Part shown: positions 14,808-23,841 of the stretch, one piece after another
How the letters are laid out: each line of letters opens with the position of its first letter
Numbering within the stretch: position 1 is the first letter of the stretch
NCBI GenBank assembly: GCA_015066005.1
Contig: SVPF01000010.1
Location: 1-56,936 of the forward strand
Direction: 5' to 3'
DNA from: Oscillospiraceae bacterium
Lineage (GTDB): Bacteria > Bacillota > Clostridia > Oscillospirales > Acutalibacteraceae
Length of the DNA stretch: 56,936 nt
Position numbers and translations under genes: made by a program
Notes under the pieces: generated by a model
Database searches by the model: none
Told to the model about the DNA's origin: nothing
Seen by the model: only the letters and a program-made list of their open reading frames with translations

Positions 14808-17800
14808 ATGAAAAACAAAAAGCTTTTGGCGCTTTTACTTGCAATACTTTTAATAATTACCTCTATACCCTCGGTGCTGGTAGGTGCGGCAACCGGTACC
14901 GTTTCAAAAAACATGGGTGTACGCCACAGCCTTTGCACCGCTTTAAGCAGTCAGGCGTTGGATTATTATGCCGATAACAATGCCCTTTTTGATGATGTTT
15001 CTGCTCTGCAGGGCGGTAGCAGCAACTGTCTTACAACGGTTAACAGCCCGCTTTTTGACGAATTACACGATTTGATGTCAACTACAATGACTACAACCGT
15101 TTCGTACGACAGCCTTACAAGTCATTGGGTTAAGACCGACGCAAACGGCGGTTCAAGTGATGCTTGTCTTTTCTATAGTGATTTTGTTTCATCCGGCTAT
15201 AACCGAGAACACGTTTGGCCTAAGAGTCACGCCTCCTTTAAAGAAAAAAACGGCGGTGCTGACCCGCACCATCTACGCCCCACGAATTCGACCATTAACT
15301 CTACACGAAACAACTATTGCTTTACAAATGTTCGTGAAACCGTTTCGGGCTATAAAACCAAGGAAAACGGTGGCAACGTGGTTTTATATTACGGCGGCGG
15401 ATATGTAGAGGTTAACGATAATATTAAGGGCGACGTTGCCCGTATTCTTTTATATGTTTACTGCCGTTGGGAAGAGCCTAATTTATTTATGGACACCCCC
15501 AACCCCGTTATTGGTCCAAGCGATGATGCCAACAGCGGCGAAAAGGTTATTGAAAGCTTGGACGTTTTGCTTGAATGGTGTGAAATTGACCCCGTTGATG
15601 AATGGGAAATGGGTCGTAACGACCAGTGTGAAAACCTTGTTGGTAACCGCAATGTGTTTATTGACTACCCCGAATATGCTTGGCTTTTGTTTGGTGAAGA
15701 GGTACCGAACGATATGAACACCCCTTCGGGCGAAGCAAAGGGTAACGGCACAGGCAGTACAGGCTGCGCCCACACAACCGTTAAATATGTTTCGGTTGAT
15801 GCCAGCACCCACAAGCTTGTTTGTGTAAGCTGTTCTAAAACCACCAAAACCGAAGCCCACACCTTTAGCAACAATAAATGTATCCCCTGCGGTTATGAAA
15901 AATCGACAAGTGGCGGTGAAGGTGACGGCGGTTCAACCGATGTGAGTGGTACTGTAAAATACACCTTTGCTGATTATACTGCAGGAACGCAGTATGCTAA
16001 AAACGAAGTTCATAACTTAGACAGTGTTATGACTGTAACGGTTGATGACGGTCATTTCACTAGTGAATTACGTTTATATGACAGTTCAACGAACAATTCA
16101 TACGCAATTTTTCAGTCTAAAAAGGTTATTAACGGCCTTTCTTTAAACGCAGGTTACAAATCAGCTTCACTTAAGGTATACGGCTCTACCGATGGTACAA
16201 ACTATGAACTTATAGAAAGCTTATCCACTACCACTGCTTATAAAGATTTTGACGTAACCATTCCCGAAAATTCCAATTATAAATACATAAATCTTGATGC
16301 TGACGGTGCGCAAATACGCATTAATTCCATCACCTTCAACTACGGCGAAGCTTCAGGCGGTGAAGAAGAGGAAGAACCAGTTTGCCAGCACTTAAATAAG
16401 AAATATGCTTCACTTGATGGCGAAAAGCATTCTGTAACCTGTAGCGACTGCGGTGAGGCCCTTGGCAGCGAAAATCACACCCTTGTTAACGACAAATGTA
16501 CCCTTTGCGGTTACGAAAAGCCAAGCACCCCCGTTACACCACCCGTAGCATCCTCGGTTACATTTGAATTTGGTGCAAACGGCACCGCTGCCCACAAGGA
16601 CGGTGACGACCTTGGCTCATCTACAACCTACACCGAAGGTGGATATACCTTAAAGTTAACCTCTATGAGCAAGGTTTTCGGCCCCGCTTTTGATGCAAAG
16701 GGTAATAGCTGTATTAAGCTTGGCTCAAGCTCGACCATAGGTAAATTTACCTTTACCGTACCAAATGAGGTTACAAGCGTTGTTATTAAGGTTGCAAAAT
16801 ATAAAGCTAACACAACCAAAATTTCGGTAAACGGCGGCGCCGCGCAAGCAATTAACACCGATTCCGACAGCGGCGCTTATACCGACATAACTGTGGATAC
16901 ATCGACAAACAAAACCGTTACATTTGCTACCGTTTCGGGCGGTGTGCGAGCAATGGTTAACTCAATTACCTTTGTTGTTGATGCGGCCTGCAGCCACGAA
17001 AACACAAAGGACACAAATATTAAATCCGCAACCTATTTTACAAGCGGCAGCAAGGATGTTGTTTGCTCTGACTGTGGTGAAGTTATTAATAAGGGTGTGG
17101 TAATTGCCGCTTCAAATACAGCACTTAAGGATTACACCGAAACCTTTGCTGACGGAAAGCTTACAATTAAGTGGACCTATAGCGACGAACTGGCAATAGA
17201 CATTACAAACGGTGCTGTAATTACATTTAATTACGCTATTGGCGAGCATAAAGGCAATGTTCAGGTTAACGGCACCGAAAGCGGCGAGGTTACCCTTGAA
17301 GGCTTTAACGCTGAAAGACTGAACTCCGATTTAACCTATAGCCTTTCGGCTGAATACGGCGATATTCCTACCGCAAAGCTTAAAACCGCAACAACTAAGA
17401 CCTTTAAGGCTGCCAATAAGGTGGAAGCAGGCAGTAAGCTTTCGAACCTTTTAAATGCTGTAAAGGATAATAACGATACAGCGGTAAGCGGTACAATGCT
17501 TGATACAAACGACTTTGTATCCAACACAATTGAAGCCGATATTAAGGCAGGCACAATGGGTATTCGCTTTGTTGCAAGTGAAGCCTTAATCGAAAGACTA
17601 AGCGACAACAATAACCTTGCCCGTGTAAACAAGCTTTATGTAACAATTGACGGTCTTGAAACCAAAGAATTTACCTTAGAAAAGCTTACAAAGGTAACAA
17701 TTGTTAATATTTCGGGTCTTTCGTTTGAACAGCTTTACGGCAAGGTAACAGTTAAAATTGGCTTTGAATATGCTGCTGATACTCAAAAGAACTTTGAAAC

Positions 17801-17891
17801 AAGCGAAGTAGTATTCGACGCCGCTTCGGTTATTGCTGCTGCCAATACCGATGCTGCAAATGCATTAGAAGAATATATATCGAATAAATAA
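14808..17891 (+). CDS. secreted endonuclease I family nuclease with C-terminal surface modules
   Basis: 1027 residues from ATG 14808 (GGAGG with 7 nt spacing; an upstream in-frame ATG at 14784 lacks a site). Signal peptide about 1-27. Residues about 35-300 are an EndA/endonuclease I (His-Me finger) domain: NREHVWPKSHAS with putative general base H135, DPHHLRP at about 152 and STRNN at about 165, the metal-binding Asn. It should cut extracellular DNA or RNA without sequence preference. Behind it follow CxxC knuckles, a TYTF-like module, a second knuckle, an FEFG module and the C-terminal module, as in the 12368 protein. Probable roles are nutrient scavenging or biofilm DNA degradation at the cell surface. 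Confidence 0.9.
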   Translation: MKNKKLLALLLAILLIITSIPSVLVGAATGTVSKNMGVRHSLCTALSSQALDYYADNNALFDDVSALQGGSSNCLTTVNSPLFDELHDLMSTTMTTTVSYDSLTSHWVKTDANGGSSDACLFYSDFVSSGYNREHVWPKSHASFKEKNGGADPHHLRPTNSTINSTRNNYCFTNVRETVSGYKTKENGGNVVLYYGGGYVEVNDNIKGDVARILLYVYCRWEEPNLFMDTPNPVIGPSDDANSGEKVIESLDVLLEWCEIDPVDEWEMGRNDQCENLVGNRNVFIDYPEYAWLLFGEEVPNDMNTPSGEAKGNGTGSTGCAHTTVKYVSVDASTHKLVCVSCSKTTKTEAHTFSNNKCIPCGYEKSTSGGEGDGGSTDVSGTVKYTFADYTAGTQYAKNEVHNLDSVMTVTVDDGHFTSELRLYDSSTNNSYAIFQSKKVINGLSLNAGYKSASLKVYGSTDGTNYELIESLSTTTAYKDFDVTIPENSNYKYINLDADGAQIRINSITFNYGEASGGEEEEEPVCQHLNKKYASLDGEKHSVTCSDCGEALGSENHTLVNDKCTLCGYEKPSTPVTPPVASSVTFEFGANGTAAHKDGDDLGSSTTYTEGGYTLKLTSMSKVFGPAFDAKGNSCIKLGSSSTIGKFTFTVPNEVTSVVIKVAKYKANTTKISVNGGAAQAINTDSDSGAYTDITVDTSTNKTVTFATVSGGVRAMVNSITFVVDAACSHENTKDTNIKSATYFTSGSKDVVCSDCGEVINKGVVIAASNTALKDYTETFADGKLTIKWTYSDELAIDITNGAVITFNYAIGEHKGNVQVNGTESGEVTLEGFNAERLNSDLTYSLSAEYGDIPTAKLKTATTKTFKAANKVEAGSKLSNLLNAVKDNNDTAVSGTMLDTNDFVSNTIEADIKAGTMGIRFVASEALIERLSDNNNLARVNKLYVTIDGLETKEFTLEKLTKVTIVNISGLSFEQLYGKVTVKIGFEYAADTQKNFETSEVVFDAASVIAAANTDAANALEEYISNK

Positions 17892-17914
17892 ATTATAATT
17901 TAAACCTATATATA

Positions 17915-17961
17915 GTTAACAAAGAGGCGCACTTCTTTACGAAGTGCGCCTCTTTGTTAAC
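17915..17961. terminator. bidirectional terminator between nuclease and mscS
   Basis: Perfect 21 bp stem (17915-17935 with 17941-17961), loop TTTAC, A/T tracts on both sides. It can end the two convergent units. The core GAGGCGCACTTC recurs in hairpins at 35760 and, variant, 23460. Confidence 0.9.
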
Positions 17962-17970
17962 TTTTTTATT

Positions 17971-18804
17971 TTACTGTTTAACATGTACATCCATTTGAGG
18001 ATAGGGTACTATAATATCGTTTTCGGCAAAGGCTTTTTTTACGCCGTCCAAAACATCAAAATAAACATCCCAATAATCTGCACTGTTTACCCAAACACGC
18101 GCGGTATATTCTACACCGCTGTCGGCACATTTTGAAACACGTACAAAGGCTGCGGGGTCGGAAAGTGCCTTTTTGTGTGACTTAACAACATTTTCAATAA
18201 CCGCTTTAACCTTGTCGCTGTCGCAGGAATAATCGGCAGTAAACAGCCAGTCAACACGGCGAGTGTCCTTTGCGGAATAGTTTTCAATTACCGCATTTGT
18301 AATTGAACCGTTGGGAATGGTAATTTGCTTATTATCGGGTGTTAAAAGCACGGTGTAAACAACCGTAATTTCCGAAACGGTACCCGCTTCGCCTGCGGCT
18401 TCAATATAATCGCCAACCTTAAAAGGCTTGAAAAGCAATATCATAAGACCGCCCGCAAAATTTGAAAGCGCACCCTGAAGCGCAAGGCCGATTGCCGCAC
18501 CGCAGGTGGCAAGCACGGTAATAAAGGATGTAACGGGAATTCCCAAAATCATTGCTAAGGTTATAAACAAAACTATGTATAAAGCAATGCTTGCAAAGCT
18601 GGATAAAAACGAGCGAAGGCTGATATCCAACTTATCAAGCCTGTGTGAGCTTTTAATAAACCTTTTAATTCTTTTTATAATATAAAGCCCAACAACCAAA
18701 ACCAAAAGCGCAATTAAAAGCTTACCGCCAATGGATGCCATTAAATCGACAAACCATTCAACTGCTTCCTTACTGCCAAGCCAATCTAAAAATTTTGTTA
18801 ACAT
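17971..18804 (-). CDS. MscS-family mechanosensitive ion channel
   Basis: About 277 residues from the ATG at 18804 (AAAGGAG 8 nt upstream; the longer frame to 18831 has no site). Three N-terminal membrane helices are followed by the pore-lining helix TM3 (CGAAIGLALQGALSNFAGG) and the cytoplasmic beta domain starting at FKPFKVGDYIE, as in small-conductance MscS channels that release solutes on osmotic downshock. Length is normal. A DUF4234 gene lies 19 nt upstream on the same strand, so they may be co-transcribed. Confidence 0.92.
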   Translation of the reverse strand: MLTKFLDWLGSKEAVEWFVDLMASIGGKLLIALLVLVVGLYIIKRIKRFIKSSHRLDKLDISLRSFLSSFASIALYIVLFITLAMILGIPVTSFITVLATCGAAIGLALQGALSNFAGGLMILLFKPFKVGDYIEAAGEAGTVSEITVVYTVLLTPDNKQITIPNGSITNAVIENYSAKDTRRVDWLFTADYSCDSDKVKAVIENVVKSHKKALSDPAAFVRVSKCADSGVEYTARVWVNSADYWDVYFDVLDGVKKAFAENDIIVPYPQMDVHVKQ

Positions 18805-18823
18805 ATAAATTTCTCCTTTAAAA

Positions 18824-19171
18824 TTATTCAATTACAGTTAAAATTTTGTTTAATTCGTTTTGCATTAAAGCAAGGGACAAGCAAGCCCCAAAATTTAAGA
18901 ATAAAAGGCTTAGCACCAAATAAACTACCGAGCTGTCCTTATGCTCAATACCTTGACCTGCGCACCCTTCGGAAAATTTGCGTTCAACAAGAAAAAGGCC
19001 AATAAAAGGCACCAAAATTGAAGTAACAATTTCGAATGCTATATTACCGCGCTTATTTGTGAACATTAAGTTTTCCTTTACAATGCAAAATGTCCAATAA
19101 ATTTGGTAAATGCCACAGGTCAAAACTGAAAACAAAATTGACTTTATAACATCACGTTTTTTTATGTTCAC
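18824..19171 (-). CDS. DUF4234-like small membrane protein
   Basis: 115 residues with about three hydrophobic segments. The N-terminal block ILFSVLTCGIYQIYW matches the LxxxTCGIYxIYW pattern of DUF4234 membrane proteins, whose function is unknown. It is the first gene of a minus-strand pair with mscS. The start ATG lies about 90 nt from the region holding the divergent oxidoreductase promoter. Confidence 0.72.
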   Translation of the reverse strand: MNIKKRDVIKSILFSVLTCGIYQIYWTFCIVKENLMFTNKRGNIAFEIVTSILVPFIGLFLVERKFSEGCAGQGIEHKDSSVVYLVLSLLFLNFGACLSLALMQNELNKILTVIE

Positions 19172-19259
19172 TTAAAAATCCCCTTTGCCTAAGACATTAT
19201 ACAGTAACTATTATTTTAAAGTCAACAATTTAACAAAAAATTATTATTTTTAAGTCCTT

Positions 19260-19286
19260 TTGTTGATTTTTCAACAACTTTATATT
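19260..19286 (+). promoter_or_regulatory. inverted repeat plus -10 before the oxidoreductase gene
   Basis: TTGTTGA (19260-19266) and TCAACAA (19271-19277) form a perfect 7 bp inverted repeat directly before TATATT (19281-19286). This suits a repressor site overlapping the promoter. The regulator is unknown. Confidence 0.45.
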
Positions 19287-19320
19287 AAAATGTATTTATC
19301 AGTTATAAAGGAGTGCTTTT

Positions 19321-21381
19321 ATGGACAAAAAATTTGAAGCATTACAAACCCCTTGGAAAATTGGTAATGTAGAAATTAAAAACCGAATCGTGCTTTGCCC
19401 CATGGGCGGTACCTCACTTTTCGGTTGGTTCGAGCTTGGCGGCTGTCATTTTGACAAGGAAGCCGCAAAATTCTTTTTAGAGCGCGCCAACAATAATGTT
19501 GGTCTTATCATCCCGGGTATTGCACCGCTTCGTGACACATTTTGGGGTAAATGGCTTTGGCAGAACCCAAAAATGTTTGATGAATTAAAGGAATTTATGG
19601 ATGAAATTCATAAATCGGGCGCAAAATTATTTATTCAGCTGACCGCCGGTATGGGTAGAAGCTGGGCTATTACCGAGCTTGTAGCACCCCTTCATAAAAA
19701 CAAGGTTACACGCGCACTTATTAAGCCTATTATTGACACTAATCACGAGCTTGCTTCCCCCTCAGCACAGCCGTCACGCTGGGCACACGACATTATTTGC
19801 CCTGAAATGACGGTGGAGCAAATTCATGAAATTATTGAAGCCTTTGCCAAAACTGCCGCGCTTTGCAAAAAGGCGGGTGTTGACGGTGTTGAGGTTCACG
19901 CCGTTCACGAAGGCTATTTATTAGACCAATTCTCAATTGAATTTTTCAACAAGCGCACCGATGAATACGGCGGAAGCTTTGAAAACCGCTATCGCTTTGC
20001 GGCCGAGGTTGTTAAAGCAATTAAGGCCGAATGCGGTGAGGATTTTCCCGTGTCGCTTCGTTATTCGGTAGAATCTAAAATGAAGGGCTTCTGCGAAGGC
20101 GCAATGCCGGGTGAAGATTATGTCGAAGTCGGTCGTAATATGGCCGAAAGCGAAAAGGCCGCTAAATATTTACAGGATGCAGGCTACGATATGCTTAATG
20201 CCGATAACGGTACTTACGATTCGTGGTATTGGGCACATCCTCCTATGTATATGCCCCAAAACTGCAATTTAGAAGATGTTTCCCACATTAAAAAGTTTGT
20301 GGATATTCCCGTTGTTTGTGCAGGCAGAATGGAACCCGATGTTGCCGCAAAAGCAATTGCCGACGGCAAAATTGATGCAATGGGTGTTGCACGACAGTTT
20401 TTAACCGACCCCGAATGGATAACAAAGATGCTTAAGGACCGCCTTGAAGACATTAAGCCCTGTATTTGCTGTCACGCAGGCTGCTTTAACTTCTCATCCT
20501 CGAAGGGACACGCAAATACACAAGACCTTACCGACACAATGGGCCTTGCTCGTTGCGCCTTAAACCCCAAGACAATGCAGTCAGGTAAATACAAGCTTAC
20601 CCCCGCTAAAAAGAGCAAGAATGTTGCTATTATCGGCGGCGGTATCGGTGGTATGGAAGCCGCTATCGTTTGCGCACAGCGCGGTCATAAGGTAACCCTT
20701 TATGAAAAGACCGATAAACTCGGCGGTGTGTTTATTGCGGCGGCCGCACCCTCTTTTAAAGAAAAGGACCGTGACCTTATTGCTTGGTACAACCGCGAAA
20801 TTAAGAAATATCCCATTGATATTAAGCTTAATACCGAGGTTAAGGATGTTAAGTCGCTTAATGCTGACGAGATTATCGTTGCTACAGGCGCTGTGGCTAA
20901 AAATATTCCCATTAAAAACATTGAAACCACCGTTGAAGCGGTTGATTATTTACTTGGCAACAAACCTGTTGGAGATAACGTTGTTATCATCGGCGGCGGT
21001 CTTACAGGCTGTGAAATTGCTTATGATTTATTCTTGCAAGGCAAAAAGCCCACAATTGTTGAAATGCAGGACGACCTTATTGTAACCCCAGGTATTTGCC
21101 TTGCTAATACAAGCTTTTTGCGTGACTTCTTTAAAACAAATAACGTACCCGTCCATTTGGAAACCAAGCTTAATGCCATTAACGACGGCAGTGTAACCGT
21201 TACCGACAAGGACGGTAAACAGTTTGATATTCCTTGCGACAGCGTAATTATGTCGGTTGGTTATAACCCCGCCCCCATTGCCAAAAAGGGTGGCAAGATT
21301 CACGTTATCGGTGATGCCGCAAATGTAGGCAACCTTCGCACAGTTATTTGGGGTGCGTGGGATGTATGTATGAAGCTTTGA
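19321..21381 (+). CDS. old yellow enzyme-type NADH:flavin oxidoreductase / 2,4-dienoyl-CoA reductase family
   Basis: 686 residues, three-part architecture. Residues about 1-370 are an FMN TIM barrel (LQTPWKIGNVEIKNRIVLCP at the front). A 4Fe-4S site is formed by cysteines 381, 384, 388 and probably 412; the last spacing is longer than the usual 11-12 residues. An FAD fold follows with IIGGGIGGMEAA (about 437) and a nested NADH fold with IIGGGLTGCEIAYD. Relatives include 2,4-dienoyl-CoA reductase, trimethylamine dehydrogenase and the bile-acid enzymes BaiCD/BaiH, so the substrate cannot be assigned. AAAGGAG precedes the ATG. It is monocistronic. Reduction of an enoate or related compound in anaerobic metabolism is likely. 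Confidence 0.9.
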   Translation: MDKKFEALQTPWKIGNVEIKNRIVLCPMGGTSLFGWFELGGCHFDKEAAKFFLERANNNVGLIIPGIAPLRDTFWGKWLWQNPKMFDELKEFMDEIHKSGAKLFIQLTAGMGRSWAITELVAPLHKNKVTRALIKPIIDTNHELASPSAQPSRWAHDIICPEMTVEQIHEIIEAFAKTAALCKKAGVDGVEVHAVHEGYLLDQFSIEFFNKRTDEYGGSFENRYRFAAEVVKAIKAECGEDFPVSLRYSVESKMKGFCEGAMPGEDYVEVGRNMAESEKAAKYLQDAGYDMLNADNGTYDSWYWAHPPMYMPQNCNLEDVSHIKKFVDIPVVCAGRMEPDVAAKAIADGKIDAMGVARQFLTDPEWITKMLKDRLEDIKPCICCHAGCFNFSSSKGHANTQDLTDTMGLARCALNPKTMQSGKYKLTPAKKSKNVAIIGGGIGGMEAAIVCAQRGHKVTLYEKTDKLGGVFIAAAAPSFKEKDRDLIAWYNREIKKYPIDIKLNTEVKDVKSLNADEIIVATGAVAKNIPIKNIETTVEAVDYLLGNKPVGDNVVIIGGGLTGCEIAYDLFLQGKKPTIVEMQDDLIVTPGICLANTSFLRDFFKTNNVPVHLETKLNAINDGSVTVTDKDGKQFDIPCDSVIMSVGYNPAPIAKKGGKIHVIGDAANVGNLRTVIWGAWDVCMKL

Positions 21382-21395
21382 TAAAGCTTCATACA
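21367..21395 (+). terminator. hairpin at the 3' end of the oxidoreductase gene
   Basis: Stem TGTATGAAGCTT (21367-21378) with AAGCTTCATACA (21384-21395). The stop codon lies in the loop. A clear T run is missing, so termination strength is uncertain. Confidence 0.5.
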
Positions 21396-21397
21396 AA

Positions 21398-21671
21398 TGA
21401 AGAATGAAAAATGAATAATGAATAATTTTGGTGTCGCTTCGCGACGGATATAAATTGGGGTTTATCTAATTCGTAATGCGTAATTCGTAATGCGTAATTC
21501 GGAATGCGTAATGACTGTACAAACCAAGCCTTCTCCGGTGGGAGAAGGTGGCGCCGATAGGCGACGGATGAGGCGTAAATAATACAACTTGCGATTAAAA
21601 CACCTCATCCACCAAACTTGCGTTTGGTCCCCCCTTCCCCTACTGGGGAAGGCAACGATAAACTATAATTT
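21398..21671. repeat. repeat island 6
   Basis: Fills most of the 21382-21722 gap. A GGTGTCGCTTCGCGACGG hairpin with an AT-rich flank, the boundary AAATTGGGGTTTATC (21452-21466), an ATTCGTAATGCGTA run (about 21468-21511), a diverged 122 bp palindrome (21528-21653) and the boundary CGATAAACTATAATTT (21656-21671). Confidence 0.75.
21528..21653. repeat. 122 bp imperfect palindrome, copy D (diverged)
   Basis: Same ends (GCCTTCTCC...GGGGAAGGC) and central GACGGATGAGG / CCTCATCCACC blocks as copies A-C, but the loops differ. Confidence 0.82.
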
Positions 21672-21722
21672 CAACACTGATTTTATTCTTTAACAAAACA
21701 TTTTGAAAGGAGAAATTCCATT

Positions 21723-22997
21723 ATGATATTAACCGCCGAACAGCAAGCAATACTCAACGGTGAAAAGGGCGAAACTCTAGCCAAGGTTATGAAAACCCTT
21801 GTTATGTACGGTGACGCTTTTGAAGCCGAAAAGCTTGTTCCAATTACATCAAAATACAATCACCTTGTAACCTCCTTTGGTTTAAAGGTAATGTCACCCG
21901 TTTATGACCTTATGCAACAAATTTTAGATGCTGACGTAGCATCGGGCCAAAAATTTTCGGTTGACCCACGCCCGCTTGACAGTAACGTACCCGCTAATTT
22001 CTTACAAAACTTTGTTTTTAAAAATTTTATGTACACCAAGCAGGATTTTTACGAGGAACAGCTTAAAAAGCTTGGTCTTATAGATGAAAATGCCTTTACC
22101 TGCGCTTGCTATATGGACGAGGTCGGCAACAAGCCCAAAAAGGGCGATGTGCTAAGCTGGGCGGAATCGTCTGCCGTTGTTTATGCGAACTCGGTTTTAG
22201 GCGCTCGCTGCAACCGCAATTCAGGTATTATTGATATTATGGGCTCTATCGTTGGTTATGTGCCTTATTTTGGGTTACTTACCGACGAAGGCAGAAAGGC
22301 AACCTGGGTTGTAAAAATTAAGACCACCAAAAAGCCCGAAGCACAGCTTCTGGGTTCGGCCATTGGTATGAAGGTTATGGAAGACGTGCCTTACGTTATT
22401 GGCCTTGATAACTGGCTTGGTAATGAGCTTAACGATGAAGCCTGCACATACCTTAAAGACTTTGGTGCCGCTACCGCTTCAAACGGTGCAGTTGGTCTTT
22501 ACCACATTGCAAACCTTACCCCAGAAGCAGTCGAAATGGGCGAAAAGCTTATTGCTGAAGGCGCAAAGGAATATATTATTGATGATGCCGAGCTTGAACG
22601 CGTTAAAAATGATTACCCTGTGATTTGGAAAAACCCCGACGCCAAGCCTAAGCTTTGCTTTATGGGTTGCCCCCATATGAGTTTACAGCAGCTTAAGGAC
22701 TGGACCGACAAGGTTGAAGCTTCCCTTAAAGAAAACGGCAACAAAAAGGTACTTATTCCCACCGTTTTCACCGCCGCGCCCAAGGTTTTGGAAGCATTTA
22801 ACAAAACCGAATATGCCGCACGACTTAAGGCAACGGGTGTTATTACTTCATACATTTGTCCTTTAATGTATATGAATAACCCACTTTGCAAGAAAATGCC
22901 GGTTATTACCTCATCAAACAAGCTTCGCACCTACACAAGCGCACGCTATTACACCGATGATGAAATTTTAGCCGCTATCACAAAGGGAGGTAAATAA
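21723..22997 (+). CDS. aconitase X catalytic (large) subunit
   Basis: 424 residues, aconitase X (DUF521) large domain. The block WAESSAVVYANSVLGARCNR is the family hallmark, and several conserved cysteines are available for an iron-sulfur cluster. AcnX enzymes dehydrate cis-3-hydroxy-L-proline in bacteria or phosphomevalonate in archaea; other substrates are likely. AAGGAGA precedes the ATG. The swivel subunit follows after 2 nt, so this is the heterodimeric form. There is no proline racemase or mevalonate gene in the window to fix the substrate. Confidence 0.9.
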   Translation: MILTAEQQAILNGEKGETLAKVMKTLVMYGDAFEAEKLVPITSKYNHLVTSFGLKVMSPVYDLMQQILDADVASGQKFSVDPRPLDSNVPANFLQNFVFKNFMYTKQDFYEEQLKKLGLIDENAFTCACYMDEVGNKPKKGDVLSWAESSAVVYANSVLGARCNRNSGIIDIMGSIVGYVPYFGLLTDEGRKATWVVKIKTTKKPEAQLLGSAIGMKVMEDVPYVIGLDNWLGNELNDEACTYLKDFGAATASNGAVGLYHIANLTPEAVEMGEKLIAEGAKEYIIDDAELERVKNDYPVIWKNPDAKPKLCFMGCPHMSLQQLKDWTDKVEASLKENGNKKVLIPTVFTAAPKVLEAFNKTEYAARLKATGVITSYICPLMYMNNPLCKKMPVITSSNKLRTYTSARYYTDDEILAAITKGGK

Positions 22998-22999
22998 AA

Positions 23000-23446
23000 A
23001 TGAAAGAATTTAAAGGTAGAGTTGTTACCCCCGGTGAAGTTACTGCCGAAGCGCTTGTTACAACACAAGGCTTTAACACACTTGCTTCCTTCCAAATGGC
23101 TTTGCAGTTTGGCGACAAGGAAGTTAAATGCGGTGACCAAAACAATGCTGACATTAACGGCAAGTCTATGATTAACAAAGCGCTTTGTCTTCCCCAAACC
23201 ATAGGCTCGACCACAGGCGGACTTGTGCTTTATTGTGCCTGCGCAATGGAAAAGAACCCCGCTTGTATGCTTTTTGCAAACCATATTGACTCGCTCGCTG
23301 CAGCAGGTGCAATTTTGGCTGACGTTTGGGTAGATAAAATTACAATGCCGGTTATTGACTGCCTTGGCGATGAATTTTTAAATTATGTTAAGGACGGTAT
23401 GAAAATTACCGTTAAAGCCGACGGAACGGTTGTTGTTGAAGAATAA
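23000..23446 (+). CDS. aconitase X swivel (small) subunit, DUF126
   Basis: 148 residues. The DUF126 swivel domain is recognised by LPQTIGSTTGGLVLY and the N-terminal FKGRVVTPGEVTAEALV. It forms one lid of the AcnX active site with the product of the gene 2 nt upstream; the conserved Ser in GSTTGG binds substrate in studied members. GGGAGG near the end of the large-subunit gene serves as ribosome-binding site, which indicates translational coupling. Confidence 0.9.
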   Translation: MKEFKGRVVTPGEVTAEALVTTQGFNTLASFQMALQFGDKEVKCGDQNNADINGKSMINKALCLPQTIGSTTGGLVLYCACAMEKNPACMLFANHIDSLAAAGAILADVWVDKITMPVIDCLGDEFLNYVKDGMKITVKADGTVVVEE

Positions 23447-23459
23447 TATCAGATAGAAT

Positions 23460-23489
23460 GAGGCACACTACCTTACGGAAGTGTGCCTC
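23460..23489 (+). terminator. terminator-like hairpin after aconitase X
   Basis: Stem GAGGCACACT with AGTGTGCCTC around ACCTTACGGA. It belongs to the same sequence family as the hairpins at 17915 and 35760. No long T run follows. Confidence 0.55.
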
Positions 23490-23625
23490 AGTTATATTCG
23501 CCTTATGGCGAGTTATGATGCTTTGCAGTTATGAGATGCTTCGCATCGTTATAATACTTATTAACGAATATACATAACGAAAGCCTTAGGTTTTCCCATA
23601 ACTTGCCGTCAGGTAATCATAACTT
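23490..23625. repeat. hairpin string separated by GTTAT/ATAAC words
   Basis: Short units such as TTCGCCTTATGGCGA, GATGCTTTGCA and GATGCTTCGCATC are separated by GTTAT, repeated at least four times; in the right half the word appears inverted as ATAAC three times. The overall form is a large inverted array between convergent genes. It resembles in design, not sequence, the array at 35584-35725. Confidence 0.6.
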
Positions 23626-23626
23626 T

Positions 23627-23809
23627 TTAATGAAACATTGTCTGAAAGCCGTCAACCATTTCGCCTGCGGCCTTTAAAAGCTTGGCGCCGCCTCTTTCAA
23701 GGTTTTTATGGTCCTTCATCATCATTTTACCGACCACAACTGCCGCTGCGCCTGCAAGCATACCTGCGCCTACACCTTTTACAAATGTCATTGTTGTATT
23801 GTTTTGCAT
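23627..23809 (-). CDS. small hypothetical protein with one membrane helix
   Basis: 60 residues. A hydrophobic Gly/Ala-rich stretch (VGAGMLAGAAAVVVG, about 11-25) is followed by a basic, amphipathic tail. GGGAGG stands 9 nt before the ATG, so translation is credible. It lies 32 nt behind the Gx-transporter gene on the same strand. No known domain is recognised; it recalls YtxH-like envelope proteins only in layout. Confidence 0.62.
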   Translation of the reverse strand: MQNNTTMTFVKGVGAGMLAGAAAVVVGKMMMKDHKNLERGGAKLLKAAGEMVDGFQTMFH

Positions 23810-23841
23810 AAATTAAAACCTCCCTTTAAGATTAGTGTATC

